A stretch of 64,000 bases of DNA from DATLLJ01 sp035537875 (GCA_035537875.1 DATLLJ010000033.1:7214-71213); one strand, 5' to 3'. Positions 25,642 to 35,113 are shown, numbered from the stretch's first letter. Notes: generated from the sequence alone by a model not told the origin. Numbers and translations are program-made.

Positions 25642-28008
25642 CTACCGGCCCGTCTCTTGCGGCCGCATCGGAACGACCCACTCGACGAACGGCTGATCGG
25701 TAATGGTGGACGAGCGCCGCCCCTCTGAGGAAGCCATTTCGTCCCACCGCAGACGACCGTGGACGCCGTATGGAAGGATGCGGACGCGGTTCGACGATCG
25801 CTCGACTCGCACCTCGACGAAGCTCTGGAAGAACGGAGCGACGTTGTAGTCGAACGCCGCCGACAGCCATTCGGCCGTGAACGGCCAGGCGCCGAACATT
25901 TCCGTCCACCACCACGCCGGGCGCTTCCACCAAGGCGTGCGGGCGACGATTTTGTCTGTGACCGCTTCGAGATTCGGATAGTACGCCCAGTCGGCCGTGG
26001 CCGCCTCAGCGGGCCACGCCAGAGACGTGCCAAAACTCAGGTACGCCCCGCCCCCACCGTTGACGAAGTAGTGGACGGTCGTGAGTGGCGTCGAGCCTGG
26101 CTCGACGTAGTACTCGAGGTCGTGCGTGTCTCCCGCCATCAGGATGGTCACACCGCGGCGGACCAAGCGCTCTTTGAGGCGTGCAAACTCCTCATCGTCC
26201 AGCGTCAGATTGTGTCCGCCCGCAAAAAAGGGATGGCCGACGATCGCCATCGTCAATTTGCCTGCGGCGCGAGTCAGTGCCGCTTCCAACCAGGCCTCCT
26301 GCGACGGATCGATCCTCCGCAACACGCCGGTGTCGATCGCAATGAGCGCGAACCGATCGGTCTGAAGCTCGAAGAACGGCGCGCGCTGGAACCCCGTGGG
26401 CACGCCGTACGCAATGCGCAGGCGTGCGGCCTCTCCAATCAGCGCCTCGATACGATCGTCGGTCGTGCTCGTGGCGCGCAGGTCGGCTTCAACGCGCGCA
26501 TGCAGGCTGGCGCGCGCCGCGTCGGCTTCGAGGAAGGTGGCCGCGAAGCCTTCGAGGGCGTCGTACCAATCGTGGTTACCGGGGATGGCGTACACCGGGT
26601 CGACGATTCCCTTGAACGGGAGCCAGAACTTCGCCTCGTAATCCTTCATCGCGCCCGTCGGATAGACGACGTCCGACGACACGACCACGAATCGCACGTC
26701 GGGTCCGCTGGAGACCGAGAGGAGCTGATCGCGAAGCACGTGCTGCGAGGCGTCCCCCTCGCCCGGGTCTCCGATCACGACGAACGAGAAGTCGCCCGAG
26801 GCCACCCCCTGGGGCTCGACGGCGAAGCTCGACGCCGTCCCGCGCGCCCGATCCGCGGCCTGTACGGCGCGCACCATCGCGTCGCGCCAGGAATCGGTGC
26901 GGGACTCGGCCCAGGCATTCCACATGCCCGCTGCCCAGTTCTCGGTGTCGAAGTACCAGCTCATGCCCCAGACGGGAGCCGTGGCTGCGATGATGGCTGC
27001 AACCGGCAGACCGGCTTGAAGACCCCGGTCGAGCGCTGCCCGAATCGAATACCGGGCCGCGCGCATGCGAATGGCAAACTTCAATCTCCACTCAAGCCAT
27101 GTCTTGGCGAGTCGGCCGCCCCAGCCGAGGCTTCCAGAGGCCAGGGCGCCCAGATACCAGTGCCAGACGCGCCGTTCGATCCAGCGAGTGGGCCCGCGCC
27201 ACGACAAATACAGGGGATTGAACACCAGCAGCGTGATCAGCACCGCGATCAGCATGTCGCCGAGGACAGCCACGGCGGGCGACAGGAGGCCGAGGAGTGT
27301 CCAGTCGGTGCTCATCCGGCCGACGTGAATGGCGAAGAGCGTGGCGACGAACGACATCGTCCAGCCCCGGTCGAACGGCGCCCGCAGGCGTTCGGAGGCC
27401 TCGACTTCGCGCGCCATCAGCGCCGCTTCGGGCTGGTCTGCCAGCCCGAGCTCGCTCATCACCGATTCGTCCGCCTCGGTTGTGCTGAAGACGGGCGCCA
27501 CCATGATGTTCCAGGCGATGCCGGCGATCCGCAGCGCTCCCGCAACGGCCACGCCCCATGGCAGGCCCCCGCCGCGCGCCATCAGGAGCAGGACCGTGAC
27601 GGCCGTGTTTCCCAGCGCGGCCAGCGCCGCGATCGTTCGTTCTCGCGGATCCCCTCGACGGAGCATGCCTACGCCGTGACGCACGGCGTCCAGCGCAAAC
27701 CAGCCCGCGACGAGAAGTCGGAGGGCGTTCCCCGCCACGAACGGGGCATTGATCAGGAACAGCGCGATGGCCATGCTGATCATCGCGCCGACCGTCGCTT
27801 GACGGCGGGCGGCGGCCGTCGATCGCCGCAGGGCGTGCAACGCTTCGACGCAGGCAGCCATCCCAAGCAGCACTCCGACGCGGGCAGCGGGGTATTCCGC
27901 GCCGCTCAGAGGCGCCAGGAGTGCCAGGAACGCGAGACCCAGCGTCGAGACAGCGAGGGCGCTGACCTTTATCGGTCGGGCGGCTCGCCCCCCGAGGATG
28001 TGCTGCAT
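25642..28008 (-). CDS. Membrane-anchored metallophosphoesterase
   Basis: 788 residues. The N-terminal 400 hold about eight hydrophobic helices. The C-terminal calcineurin-like domain starts near 405: VVIGDPGEGD (D-x-G metal ligand), VVVSSDVVYP in place of the usual GD, YAIPGNHDWYD (GNHD), IVGHPFFAGGHN, and ILMAGDTHDLEYY (GDTH in place of GHxH). This pattern is divergent but complete in spacing. The enzyme would face the outside or the periphery of the membrane. A 788-residue open frame on the opposite strand is a GC-rich shadow. No operon partner is obvious. Confidence 0.8.
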   Translation of the reverse strand: MQHILGGRAARPIKVSALAVSTLGLAFLALLAPLSGAEYPAARVGVLLGMAACVEALHALRRSTAAARRQATVGAMISMAIALFLINAPFVAGNALRLLVAGWFALDAVRHGVGMLRRGDPRERTIAALAALGNTAVTVLLLMARGGGLPWGVAVAGALRIAGIAWNIMVAPVFSTTEADESVMSELGLADQPEAALMAREVEASERLRAPFDRGWTMSFVATLFAIHVGRMSTDWTLLGLLSPAVAVLGDMLIAVLITLLVFNPLYLSWRGPTRWIERRVWHWYLGALASGSLGWGGRLAKTWLEWRLKFAIRMRAARYSIRAALDRGLQAGLPVAAIIAATAPVWGMSWYFDTENWAAGMWNAWAESRTDSWRDAMVRAVQAADRARGTASSFAVEPQGVASGDFSFVVIGDPGEGDASQHVLRDQLLSVSSGPDVRFVVVSSDVVYPTGAMKDYEAKFWLPFKGIVDPVYAIPGNHDWYDALEGFAATFLEADAARASLHARVEADLRATSTTDDRIEALIGEAARLRIAYGVPTGFQRAPFFELQTDRFALIAIDTGVLRRIDPSQEAWLEAALTRAAGKLTMAIVGHPFFAGGHNLTLDDEEFARLKERLVRRGVTILMAGDTHDLEYYVEPGSTPLTTVHYFVNGGGGAYLSFGTSLAWPAEAATADWAYYPNLEAVTDKIVARTPWWKRPAWWWTEMFGAWPFTAEWLSAAFDYNVAPFFQSFVEVRVERSSNRVRILPYGVHGRLRWDEMASSEGRRSSTITDQPFVEWVVPMRPQETGR

Positions 28009-28054
28009 GTTTGCTGCTCAGGATACTGCAGGCAGGTTGTCGAGACGGCCGAGG

Positions 28055-29368
28055 TCAGGCTTCCCGGACCCCATGACTTCTGGCCAGGAAATACAGTGCG
28101 ACGAGCACCAGCAGCACACCGTTGATGGCGATGACCATCTGTGCGCCGATGAGCGTGGCCAGCCAGCCGCTGACGAGGCTGCCGAGCGGCATGCCGCCGC
28201 GGAACGCGACCATGTAGATGCTCATCACGCGGCCACGCATCTCGTTCGGGGCGAGCAGCTGGATGAGCGAGGTCACCGTCGAGAAGACAATCATCAGCGC
28301 TGCACCCGTGAAGAACAGCAGCACTTCGCTCAGCCACAGGAGGTGTGACGTGGAAAACGCGAGAATCAGCAGGCCGTACACCACCTGAACGAGCAGAGCG
28401 GTCAACCCCATCCGCGGAAATTTCCCGAGCCACGCCACGACGAGAGCCCCCACGACCGAGCCGGCGCCCGAGAACGCCAGCAGGTGGCTGTAGGTTGCGG
28501 CGCCCTCCATGAAGACGGTCTGCGTGAACAACGGCAGGAAGGTCAGCACCGCAAAGCCCAGGAACGTGGTCGAGGCCGCGAGCACGATGAGCGCCACCAG
28601 GCTGCCGTGGTCGCGGACGTAGGTGAGGCCGCCCCTCAGCTCATCCTGCATGCTGCCGCGTATCCCGCTTTTCGGGATGTGCTTCACGTGCAGCGACATC
28701 AGCGCCCAGATGACGATCAGGAAAGACATCGCGTTCAGCGCAAAACAGACGGCCATCCCCTGGGAGTCGGCGAACCCCCAGTTGGCAAACAGCGCGATCG
28801 TGGCGCCGAAGGCGAGCGGACCGAGCACGCGCGCGATGTTGAACTGAATCGAGTTCAACGCCACCGCGTTGGGCAGGTCTTTCTTGTCCACGAGCGATGG
28901 AATGAGCGCCTGATAGGCCGGACCGCCAAAGGCCTGCGCGAGGCCGGTCACGAACGAGAGCACGAGGATGTGCCAGATCCGGACGACGTCGAAGTAGACG
29001 AGCAGGGCGAGCGTGGCAGCCGTCGTCATCTGGATGTACTGCGATGTCAGCAGCGTCCGGCGCCGATCGCGCCGGTCGGCCAGCACGCCACCGATGAGCG
29101 TAAAGAGCATGATCGGCAGCTGCTGCAGGAAGGCGTCGAGACCGAGGAAAAAAGCCGAGCCTGTCAGCGACAGCACCATCCAGTTCTGCGCGGTCAGCTG
29201 CATCCAGGTGCCGACGCTCGAGCTGCAGGCGCCGAACCACTGGACCCGGAAATCGCGATAGGTGAACGCCGCCAGCATGCGCTGCAGCGCCCGCGAGCCG
29301 AAGAAGGAGGTCGGCGAGGCGATGGTGTCGGCGGGCGTGGGAACTTCGGCGGGACGGGTCTCAGCCAA
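28055..29368 (-). CDS. MFS transporter (drug-efflux or enterobactin-exporter type)
   Basis: 437 residues with about twelve membrane segments. The MFS motif after segment two is clear (LADRRDRRRTLLTSQ, with GGV before it), and FRVQWFGACSSSVGTWMQL is typical of the MFS_3 efflux subfamily. It begins at TTG 29368; ATG at residue 31 is a possible alternative. The substrate is unknown. It is divergent from the imuA cassette and separated from it by about 175 bases. Confidence 0.85.
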   Translation of the reverse strand: MAETRPAEVPTPADTIASPTSFFGSRALQRMLAAFTYRDFRVQWFGACSSSVGTWMQLTAQNWMVLSLTGSAFFLGLDAFLQQLPIMLFTLIGGVLADRRDRRRTLLTSQYIQMTTAATLALLVYFDVVRIWHILVLSFVTGLAQAFGGPAYQALIPSLVDKKDLPNAVALNSIQFNIARVLGPLAFGATIALFANWGFADSQGMAVCFALNAMSFLIVIWALMSLHVKHIPKSGIRGSMQDELRGGLTYVRDHGSLVALIVLAASTTFLGFAVLTFLPLFTQTVFMEGAATYSHLLAFSGAGSVVGALVVAWLGKFPRMGLTALLVQVVYGLLILAFSTSHLLWLSEVLLFFTGAALMIVFSTVTSLIQLLAPNEMRGRVMSIYMVAFRGGMPLGSLVSGWLATLIGAQMVIAINGVLLVLVALYFLARSHGVREA

Positions 29369-29519
29369 TCGACGAATCCGATCTGTCCTAAACGAAAGGA
29401 GGGTAGGGGGTTACCCCTGTTGATCCCCTGAAGAAACGTCGCGTCATCTTACCTTACGCCGAGCCTGAGTCGGGGCTGCTTGAATCATCGGTTGGTCGCG
29501 CGATATAGTTGGCCGCCAG

Positions 29520-29538
29520 AAGCGAAATAAAAGCGAAA
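29520..29538 (+). promoter_or_regulatory. AAGCGAAA direct repeat before imuA
   Basis: AAGCGAAA occurs at 29520-29527 and 29531-29538, an 11-bp period, and ends five bases before the imuA ATG. imuA-imuB-dnaE2 cassettes are normally under LexA. This repeat is a candidate damage operator or part of the ribosome-site region; no canonical LexA box was recognised. Confidence 0.3.
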
Positions 29539-29543
29539 CTGCC

Positions 29544-30296
29544 ATGGTACCCGCCCGCGCCCACCTCGAATCGCTATTGCGCGCCCGCAAGCTCGATCGG
29601 ACCCTGATGTCCGTTCTCACGGAGCCTGTCTCCCCGACCACTGAAGAATACGCCACGGCACCGAGCGGCGTTACGGCGTTGGACGCACGGCTGGGCGGCG
29701 GGTTTCCGCGTGGACAGATCTCCGAGGTTGTGGGTGCGCGGTCGTCAGGCTGCACCAGCATGTTGCTGCAGACGCTGGCCGCGGCCACGGCGCGCCGCGA
29801 GCTCGTGGCCCTGATCGATGTTCTCGACATGCTGGATGTCGCCTCGGCAGAAGCCTCCGGCATCGATTTGGATCGCGTGCTCTGGATTCGCGGCCAGGTC
29901 ATCCCCCATGCGAGCTCCATTCGGGACATGAACGAGCGCGCGCTGGACCACGCGATCAAGGCGGTCACGCTCGTGCTGCAGGCGGGCAATTTCGGCCTCG
30001 TGGTTTTGGATGCGATGGAAGCGCCGCCCCGCATGCTCGAGCGGCTGCCGTTCACGACATGGCGGCGTCTGCACCGCATCTTCGAAGGCAGCCAGACCGC
30101 GTGCGTGCTCTTCGGCAACTCATCGATCGCCCGCAGCTCCGGAGGGCTCACGGTCAGGGTCAGCAGAGCACGAGGGCCTGAAGGGATCAGGGTCGAAGGG
30201 TCGCTGTTCATGGGATTCGACATCGAAGTGGATGTCGTTCGCCCACACAGGTATCAGGAAGATGTTCGCGTGCCTCTATCGACCGCCTGCCGCTGA
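29544..30296 (+). CDS. imuA: ImuA-like RecA-related protein of the mutagenesis cassette
   Basis: 250 residues with a RecA-like core: TALDARLGGGFPRGQISEVV and GARSSGCTSMLLQTL (a degenerate P-loop), and LVALIDVLDMLDVASAEASG. ImuA works with ImuB and DnaE2 in damage-induced mutagenesis and is thought to bind RecA and DNA. It begins at ATG 29544. Its last 35 bases overlap imuB in another frame, which implies translational coupling. Confidence 0.8.
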   Translation: MVPARAHLESLLRARKLDRTLMSVLTEPVSPTTEEYATAPSGVTALDARLGGGFPRGQISEVVGARSSGCTSMLLQTLAAATARRELVALIDVLDMLDVASAEASGIDLDRVLWIRGQVIPHASSIRDMNERALDHAIKAVTLVLQAGNFGLVVLDAMEAPPRMLERLPFTTWRRLHRIFEGSQTACVLFGNSSIARSSGGLTVRVSRARGPEGIRVEGSLFMGFDIEVDVVRPHRYQEDVRVPLSTACR

Positions 30297-31653
30297 TCGC
30301 GCCGATCGACGTGCGGAGGCGCTCGTCTCCGTGGCGCGAGAGTTTTCGCCGCGGTATGAGTGCCATGGCGAGGCGCTTGTCTCGATTGACGTCAGCGGCC
30401 TCGACCGTCTGGTCGGCCCGCCATCGACGATCGGCGACGAGCTGCGGCGCGAGGCCGCCGCTCGCGGCCTTCATGTGCATGTGGCCATTGCCCGGACACG
30501 GTCGGCGGCCCTGATCATTGCCCTCGCGCGTCCGGGCCTGACGATCGTCGATCCAGGCCGCGAACGCGAGACGCTGGCTCCGCTTCCGCTTCACATCCTC
30601 GAGAAGGCTCAGGGCTTAGGACTCACGGCTTATGGCTCTGATGGCTTACAAGGCCCTGAGCCTGTAGCCCTGAGCCTTGAGCCCTTCAAGCGCTGGGGTT
30701 TCAGAACGCTCGGTGAACTCGCCGCGCTCCCGCCTGCGGAGCTGTCAGCGCGGCTCGGCCAGCGGGCGCTCGTCTGGCGTGCCGTCGCGCGCGGCGACGA
30801 TCCCGCCCCGCTTGTGCCGACGATCTCCGAGGAGCGGTTCGAATCGACCATCGACCTCGACTGGCCAATAGAGGGGCTCGAACCGCTGTCGTTCGTGCTG
30901 ACGCGCCTTCTCGAGCCGCTCTCGGCACGTCTCGAGCGGCGCGACCGAGGCGCTGCGATCCTGCACCTTACGTTGCGGCTCGTCACGAAGGACGAATACG
31001 CCCGCCGTCTGCAACTGCCATCGCCGCTCCGTGACGGGCGCACGCTTCGCACGCTCCTGCTTCTGGATCTCGAATCACACCCCCCGCCCGCCGCCATTGA
31101 TCGCGTGACGCTCGTGATCGAACCGACGCCGGGTCGTGTGATTCAGCACACGCTGTTCACGCGTGCCCATCCGACGCCAGAGCAGTTGTCCACGCTTCTC
31201 GCCCGACTCGGCGCGCTGATGGGACAGGAGCGTCTCGGCGCGCCGGCGACGGTCGATTCCTACCGGCCGGGCGCGTTCGACATGGCGCCGTTCGCGACCG
31301 AGCACGATCTGGCCTCCAGCCCCCAGCCTCCAGCCTCCACCCTCCACCCTCTAGCCTCTGCTCTTCGCCGCTGCCGGTACCCGGTGCCTGCGCGTGCCGT
31401 GATCGAAGAGGGGCAACCCATCCGGCTCACATCGGACCGCCGCGGATTCGTCGGCGGGTCGGTTCTCGCGGCGGCGGGACCATGGCGGACGTCAGGAGCG
31501 TGGTGGAACGCACAGAAGGCTCCAGGCTCAGGGTTCAGGGCTCAGAGTTGGGATCGCGACGAATGGGATGTCGCGCTCGCCGACGGCGGGGTATATCGCG
31601 TGTTCCGGGATCGGGAAACCGGCGGATGGTTCATCGATGGCATCGTTGATTGA
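30262..31653 (+). CDS. imuB: ImuB, Y-family polymerase-like clamp adaptor
   Basis: 463 residues from ATG 30262 (AGGAAG just upstream). It has the Y-family shape but starts MFACLYRPPAAD, so the catalytic acidic residues of active polymerases are absent, as in ImuB; it bridges DnaE2, ImuA and the beta clamp. Recognisable parts are SIDVSGLDRLVGPPSTIGDE, RGLHVHVAIARTRSAALIIA and FGTLGELAALP-like RTLGELAALPPAEL. Three low-complexity insertions are encoded by repeat tracts at 30605-30684, 31311-31360 and 31517-31548 (for example QGLGLTAYGSDGLQGPEP). The frame stays open through all of them. Confidence 0.85.
   Translation: MFACLYRPPAADRADRRAEALVSVAREFSPRYECHGEALVSIDVSGLDRLVGPPSTIGDELRREAAARGLHVHVAIARTRSAALIIALARPGLTIVDPGRERETLAPLPLHILEKAQGLGLTAYGSDGLQGPEPVALSLEPFKRWGFRTLGELAALPPAELSARLGQRALVWRAVARGDDPAPLVPTISEERFESTIDLDWPIEGLEPLSFVLTRLLEPLSARLERRDRGAAILHLTLRLVTKDEYARRLQLPSPLRDGRTLRTLLLLDLESHPPPAAIDRVTLVIEPTPGRVIQHTLFTRAHPTPEQLSTLLARLGALMGQERLGAPATVDSYRPGAFDMAPFATEHDLASSPQPPASTLHPLASALRRCRYPVPARAVIEEGQPIRLTSDRRGFVGGSVLAAAGPWRTSGAWWNAQKAPGSGFRAQSWDRDEWDVALADGGVYRVFRDRETGGWFIDGIVD
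30605..30684 (+). repeat. GGCTCAGGG-type tract inside imuB
   Basis: Degenerate copies of GGCTCAGGGCTTA run left to right, then turn into the complementary AGCCCTGAGCC words. GGCTCAGGGCT (30606-30616) and AGCCCTGAGCC (30666-30676) are a perfect 11-base inverted repeat. It encodes a linker in ImuB between the palm-like and later domains. Confidence 0.75.
31311..31360 (+). repeat. CCTCCAGC-type tract inside imuB
   Basis: GGCCTCCAGCCCCCAGCC followed by CTCCAGCCTCCACCCTCCA and CCCTCTAGCCTCTG: degenerate 7-8-base units in the opposite strand sense to the 30605 tract. It encodes SPQPPASTLHPLASAL. Confidence 0.75.
31517..31548 (+). repeat. GGCTCAGGG-type tract near the imuB 3' end
   Basis: AGGCTCCAGGCTCAGGG then TTCAGGGCTCAGAG. 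It encodes APGSGFRAQ in frame. Confidence 0.65.
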
Positions 31654-31690
31654 CCACGACGAAGGCCCTTCGTGTCCGTTGTGGTGACAC

Positions 31691-34600
31691 GTGTCGTCGC
31701 CCTACGTCGAGCTCCACATCGCCTCGGCCTTCAGTTTTCTTCAGGGCGCATCGCTTCCTGAATCGATCGTCGATCGCGCCGCCGATCTGGGCTACCCCGC
31801 CGTGGCGTTGCTCGATCGCAACGGCGTCTACGGGGCGCCGCGATTCCACAAGGCCGCGACCGCAGCCGGCCTGCGCCCCATCATCGGGGCGGAACTGACG
31901 ATCACGACACGGCACGAGGCTCACGGGTCACGGCTCACGCGTGCATCAGACTTCCTTCTGCCCGTTCTCTGTGCCAGCCGGGAGGGCTATCAGAACCTCT
32001 GCCGGCTGATCACGGGGATGATGCTTCGCGCGCCCAAAGGCGAAGGGGCCCTGACGCTGGAGGATCTCGAGGGCTCCACCTGCGGTCTTGTCGCCCTCGC
32101 GGGTCGGGCTGCGCTCGACGTGCGTCACGCCGGCGTCGGCGGCCTCATGGATCGGCTGGTCGGCCTGTTCGGCCGCGCCAACGTGTACGTCGAGCTGCAG
32201 CGGCATTTTCGCCGTGACGAGGAAGCCGACAACCAGACGCTCGCCCATCTCGCGACGGCATTTCATGTGCCGGTCGTTGCCACCAACGGGGTGCGGTTTG
32301 CGGCGACCTCCGGACGGCCGCTGTTCGATGTGATGACGTGCATCCACCATCACACCACGCTCGCCCAGGCCGGCCGGCGGCTGACGCCGAACGCTGAGCG
32401 ATATCTCAAGGCGCCGAGCGACATGGCGGCGTTGTTCCGCGATTGGCCCGATGCCGTGGCACGTACCGGCGAGCTCGCCGATCGTCTGCAATTCACGATG
32501 GCCGATTTGGGTTATCGGTTTCCCGACTATCCGGTGCCCTCAGGCGAGACGCAGACGACGTTTCTGCGGCAGATCGTCGAGGTGGGCGCCCGCGATCGGT
32601 ACCGTCCGTTCCACGATCGCGCGCGGGCGCAGATTGCACGCGAGCTGGATTTGATCGACAAGTTGAATCTGGCCGGCTATTTCCTCATCGTCTGGGACAT
32701 TGTCAACTTCTGCCGGCAGCACGATGTTCTCGTGCAGGGACGCGGAAGCGCCGCGAACAGCGCCGTCTGCTACAGCCTGGGAATCACGGCGGTCGATCCC
32801 GTCGCCATGGATCTGCTGTTCGAGCGTTTTCTGTCTGAAGAACGCGGGGAGTGGCCCGACATCGATCTGGACCTGCCGAGCGGTGATCGCCGTGAGCGTG
32901 TCATCCAGCATGTGTACGAGAAGTACGGCAGCCGCGGCGCCGCCATGACCGCCAACGTCATTACTTATCGCGGCCGGAGCGCCGCGCGCGAAGTGGGGAA
33001 GGCGCTCGGCTTCGAACCCGAACAGGTCGATCGGCTGGCGAAGGTGATGAACCAGTTCGAGTTCACCGATCCGGCCGACACGCTTCCACGGCATCTGGCG
33101 TCGGTGGGATTGGATCTGAACTCGGATCGCGTGAGGCTGTTCGCGCGTCTCTGGGCAGAAATCCAGGATTTGCCGCGGCATCTCGGCCAGCATTCCGGCG
33201 GGATGGTCATCTGTCAGGGCCAGCTCGACGCTGTCGTGCCGCTCGAGAACGCCAGCATGCCCGGTCGTGTCGTCGTCCAGTGGGACAAGGACGATTGCGC
33301 GGACATGGGCATCGTCAAAGTGGATCTCCTGGGCCTCGGGATGATGGCGGTGCTGCAGGATGCCATCGCGATGATCAATGAGGGCTCAGGGCTTACGGCT
33401 CAGGGCTCAGGGCTCAGGCAACAGGGTGTCGATCTGGCGCATCTGCCGCCCGACGATCCGGCGGTGTATCGCATGCTGTGCGAGGCGGACACCATCGGGG
33501 TGTTCCAGGTCGAATCGCGCGCGCAGATGGCGACGCTGCCCCGGCTCAGGCCCGCTCGCTTTTACGACATTGTCGTGCAGGTGGCGATCATCCGGCCCGG
33601 CCCGATCGTCGGCCAGATGGTCCATCCGTATCTGAATCGGCGTGCCGGACGCGAACCACTGGCCTATCCGCACCCCTCACTCGAGCCGATTCTCGAGCGG
33701 ACACTCGGCGTACCGCTTTTTCAGGAGCAGCTGCTGCGCATGGCGATGGTGGCGGCCGGCTTCACCGGCGGCCAGGCCGAGGAACTGCGGCGGGCGTTCG
33801 GGTTCAAACGATCCGAGCGGCGCATGAAGCAGATTGAAGTGCAGCTCCGTGACGGCATGACGCGGCAGGGCATTACCGGCGCCGCCGCGGAACAGATCAT
33901 CACGTCGATTACGTCGTTTGCGCTTTATGGCTTCCCCGAGTCGCACGCCGCCAGCTTCGCGTTGCTCGCCTATGCGAGCGCCTATCTGAAGGCGCATTAT
34001 CCAGCGGCGTTCTACACGGCGCTCCTGAACAACCAGCCGATGGGGTTTTACCATCCGGCGACGCTCGTGAAGGACGCCCAGCGTCGCGGTGTCCGGTTCC
34101 ATCCGATCGACGTGCAGGTCTCGGACTGGGATTGTGTGGTCGAGGGTGACGGGGCGATCAGGCTCGGATTGCGATACGTCAACGGGTTGCGACAGCAGAT
34201 CGGTCAGACCATCGCGAGCGCCCCCTCCCGCTGCGATACCAGTTCCGCTCGTCCCGTCCGTTTTGTTTCCCTGGACGATCTGATTGCCCGTACGGCCCTG
34301 CGACGTCCCGAGATCGTCACGCTGGCCGACGTGGGCGCGCTGAATGCCTTCGGCTACGACCGCCGCTCGGCGCTCTGGCAGGCCGAGCGGGCGGTCCGGC
34401 CATCAGGCGAGCTGTTCGATGAAGCGGGATGGGCGACGAACGCAGGAGGGGCGGAAGAGGCCAGCCTCCAGCTCCCAGCCCTCAGCCTCCAGCCTCTAGC
34501 CTCCGATTCCTGTCCCCTGCGGCCGATGACCGAAGCCGAGCGCATCGTCGCCGATTTCGCGGGGATGGGCCTGACCGTTGGCCGACATCCGATGGCGTTG

Positions 34601-34975
34601 CGGCGCGAGGGGCTCGCCATGCGCGGCGTACTTCGCGCATCCGATCTGCGGGTGGCGCGGCACGGGCGCCGCGTGCGCGTGGCCGGCATGGTCATCACAC
34701 GTCAGCGCCCCGGAACGGCCAAAGGGTTCGTCTTTCTCACGCTCGAAGACGAGACCGGCGTCGCCAACATCATCGTTCGGCCCGATCTCTTTGCCCGCGA
34801 TCGGCTGACGATCATCGAGGAGCCGTTTCTCATTGTGGACGGCGTTCTCCAGAGCCAGGACGGGGTGATCTCCGTTCGGGCGGAACGGCTGGCTGGCATG
34901 CGAGGGGCAGGGGGCACTGGCCGCAACCTCGACGACATCGATGACATCGATTTCTGGGCCCACGATTTCTATTAG
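31691..34975 (+). CDS. dnaE2: Error-prone DNA polymerase DnaE2 (ImuC)
   Basis: 1094-residue C-family polymerase, the length of DnaE2. It opens with the PHP domain (YVELHIASAFSFLQGASLPE). The palm catalytic acids are in GEWPDIDLDLPSGDRRE (about residue 390) and KDDCADMGIVKVDLLGLGMM. A helix-hairpin-helix and OB fold form the C-terminus (VRVAGMVITRQRPGTAKGF, GVANIIVRPDLF). It starts at GTG 31691. It makes the mutagenic translesion step with ImuA and ImuB. Two clear repeat tracts lie in frame (33381-33420 and 34460-34505), plus a weaker one at 31917-31940. The polymerase core motifs are intact, so the gene should be functional. Confidence 0.93.
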   Translation: MSSPYVELHIASAFSFLQGASLPESIVDRAADLGYPAVALLDRNGVYGAPRFHKAATAAGLRPIIGAELTITTRHEAHGSRLTRASDFLLPVLCASREGYQNLCRLITGMMLRAPKGEGALTLEDLEGSTCGLVALAGRAALDVRHAGVGGLMDRLVGLFGRANVYVELQRHFRRDEEADNQTLAHLATAFHVPVVATNGVRFAATSGRPLFDVMTCIHHHTTLAQAGRRLTPNAERYLKAPSDMAALFRDWPDAVARTGELADRLQFTMADLGYRFPDYPVPSGETQTTFLRQIVEVGARDRYRPFHDRARAQIARELDLIDKLNLAGYFLIVWDIVNFCRQHDVLVQGRGSAANSAVCYSLGITAVDPVAMDLLFERFLSEERGEWPDIDLDLPSGDRRERVIQHVYEKYGSRGAAMTANVITYRGRSAAREVGKALGFEPEQVDRLAKVMNQFEFTDPADTLPRHLASVGLDLNSDRVRLFARLWAEIQDLPRHLGQHSGGMVICQGQLDAVVPLENASMPGRVVVQWDKDDCADMGIVKVDLLGLGMMAVLQDAIAMINEGSGLTAQGSGLRQQGVDLAHLPPDDPAVYRMLCEADTIGVFQVESRAQMATLPRLRPARFYDIVVQVAIIRPGPIVGQMVHPYLNRRAGREPLAYPHPSLEPILERTLGVPLFQEQLLRMAMVAAGFTGGQAEELRRAFGFKRSERRMKQIEVQLRDGMTRQGITGAAAEQIITSITSFALYGFPESHAASFALLAYASAYLKAHYPAAFYTALLNNQPMGFYHPATLVKDAQRRGVRFHPIDVQVSDWDCVVEGDGAIRLGLRYVNGLRQQIGQTIASAPSRCDTSSARPVRFVSLDDLIARTALRRPEIVTLADVGALNAFGYDRRSALWQAERAVRPSGELFDEAGWATNAGGAEEASLQLPALSLQPLASDSCPLRPMTEAERIVADFAGMGLTVGRHPMALRREGLAMRGVLRASDLRVARHGRRVRVAGMVITRQRPGTAKGFVFLTLEDETGVANIIVRPDLFARDRLTIIEEPFLIVDGVLQSQDGVISVRAERLAGMRGAGGTGRNLDDIDDIDFWAHDFY
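31917..31940 (+). repeat. Weak GGCTCACGG tract inside dnaE2
   Basis: GAGGCTCACGGGTCACGGC then TCACGC: a short, more diverged member of the same family, coding for EAHGSRLT in the PHP region. Confidence 0.4.
33381..33420 (+). repeat. GGCTCAGGG tandem tract inside dnaE2
   Basis: AGGGCTCAGGGCTTACGGCT followed by CAGGGCTCAGGGCTCAGG. The unit is about 7 bases (GGCTCAG or GGGCTCA). It encodes the insertion GSGLTAQGSGLRQQG. Confidence 0.8.
34460..34505 (+). repeat. CCTCCAGC tandem tract inside dnaE2
   Basis: GCCAGCCTCCAGCTCCCAGC followed by CCTCAGCCTCCAGCCTCTAG. It encodes ASLQLPALSLQPLASD in frame, just before the C-terminal OB-fold part. Confidence 0.8.
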
Positions 34976-35113
34976 ATCCTCGGTCCCTGGTCTTGGTTCT
35001 GGGTCCGTCCTGGCTACTCGGGTGACCGACCGATTCCTGTCAGCTCCGAACCTCCGCTCGAGCTGGCCTTCTGGCTGACGTGGCGAGCAACTTGCTCGTC
35101 AGTCACTCGACGT

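Noticed and set aside
25759..28125. 788-residue open frame on the plus strand opposite the metallophosphoesterase
   Set aside because: It is antisense to a gene with clear phosphoesterase motifs; its composition (Arg, Gly, His rich, without motifs) is that of a GC-rich shadow.
30605..34505. Repeat tracts as CRISPR
   Set aside because: Units are 7-8 bases, degenerate and directly adjacent; there are no spacers or cas genes.
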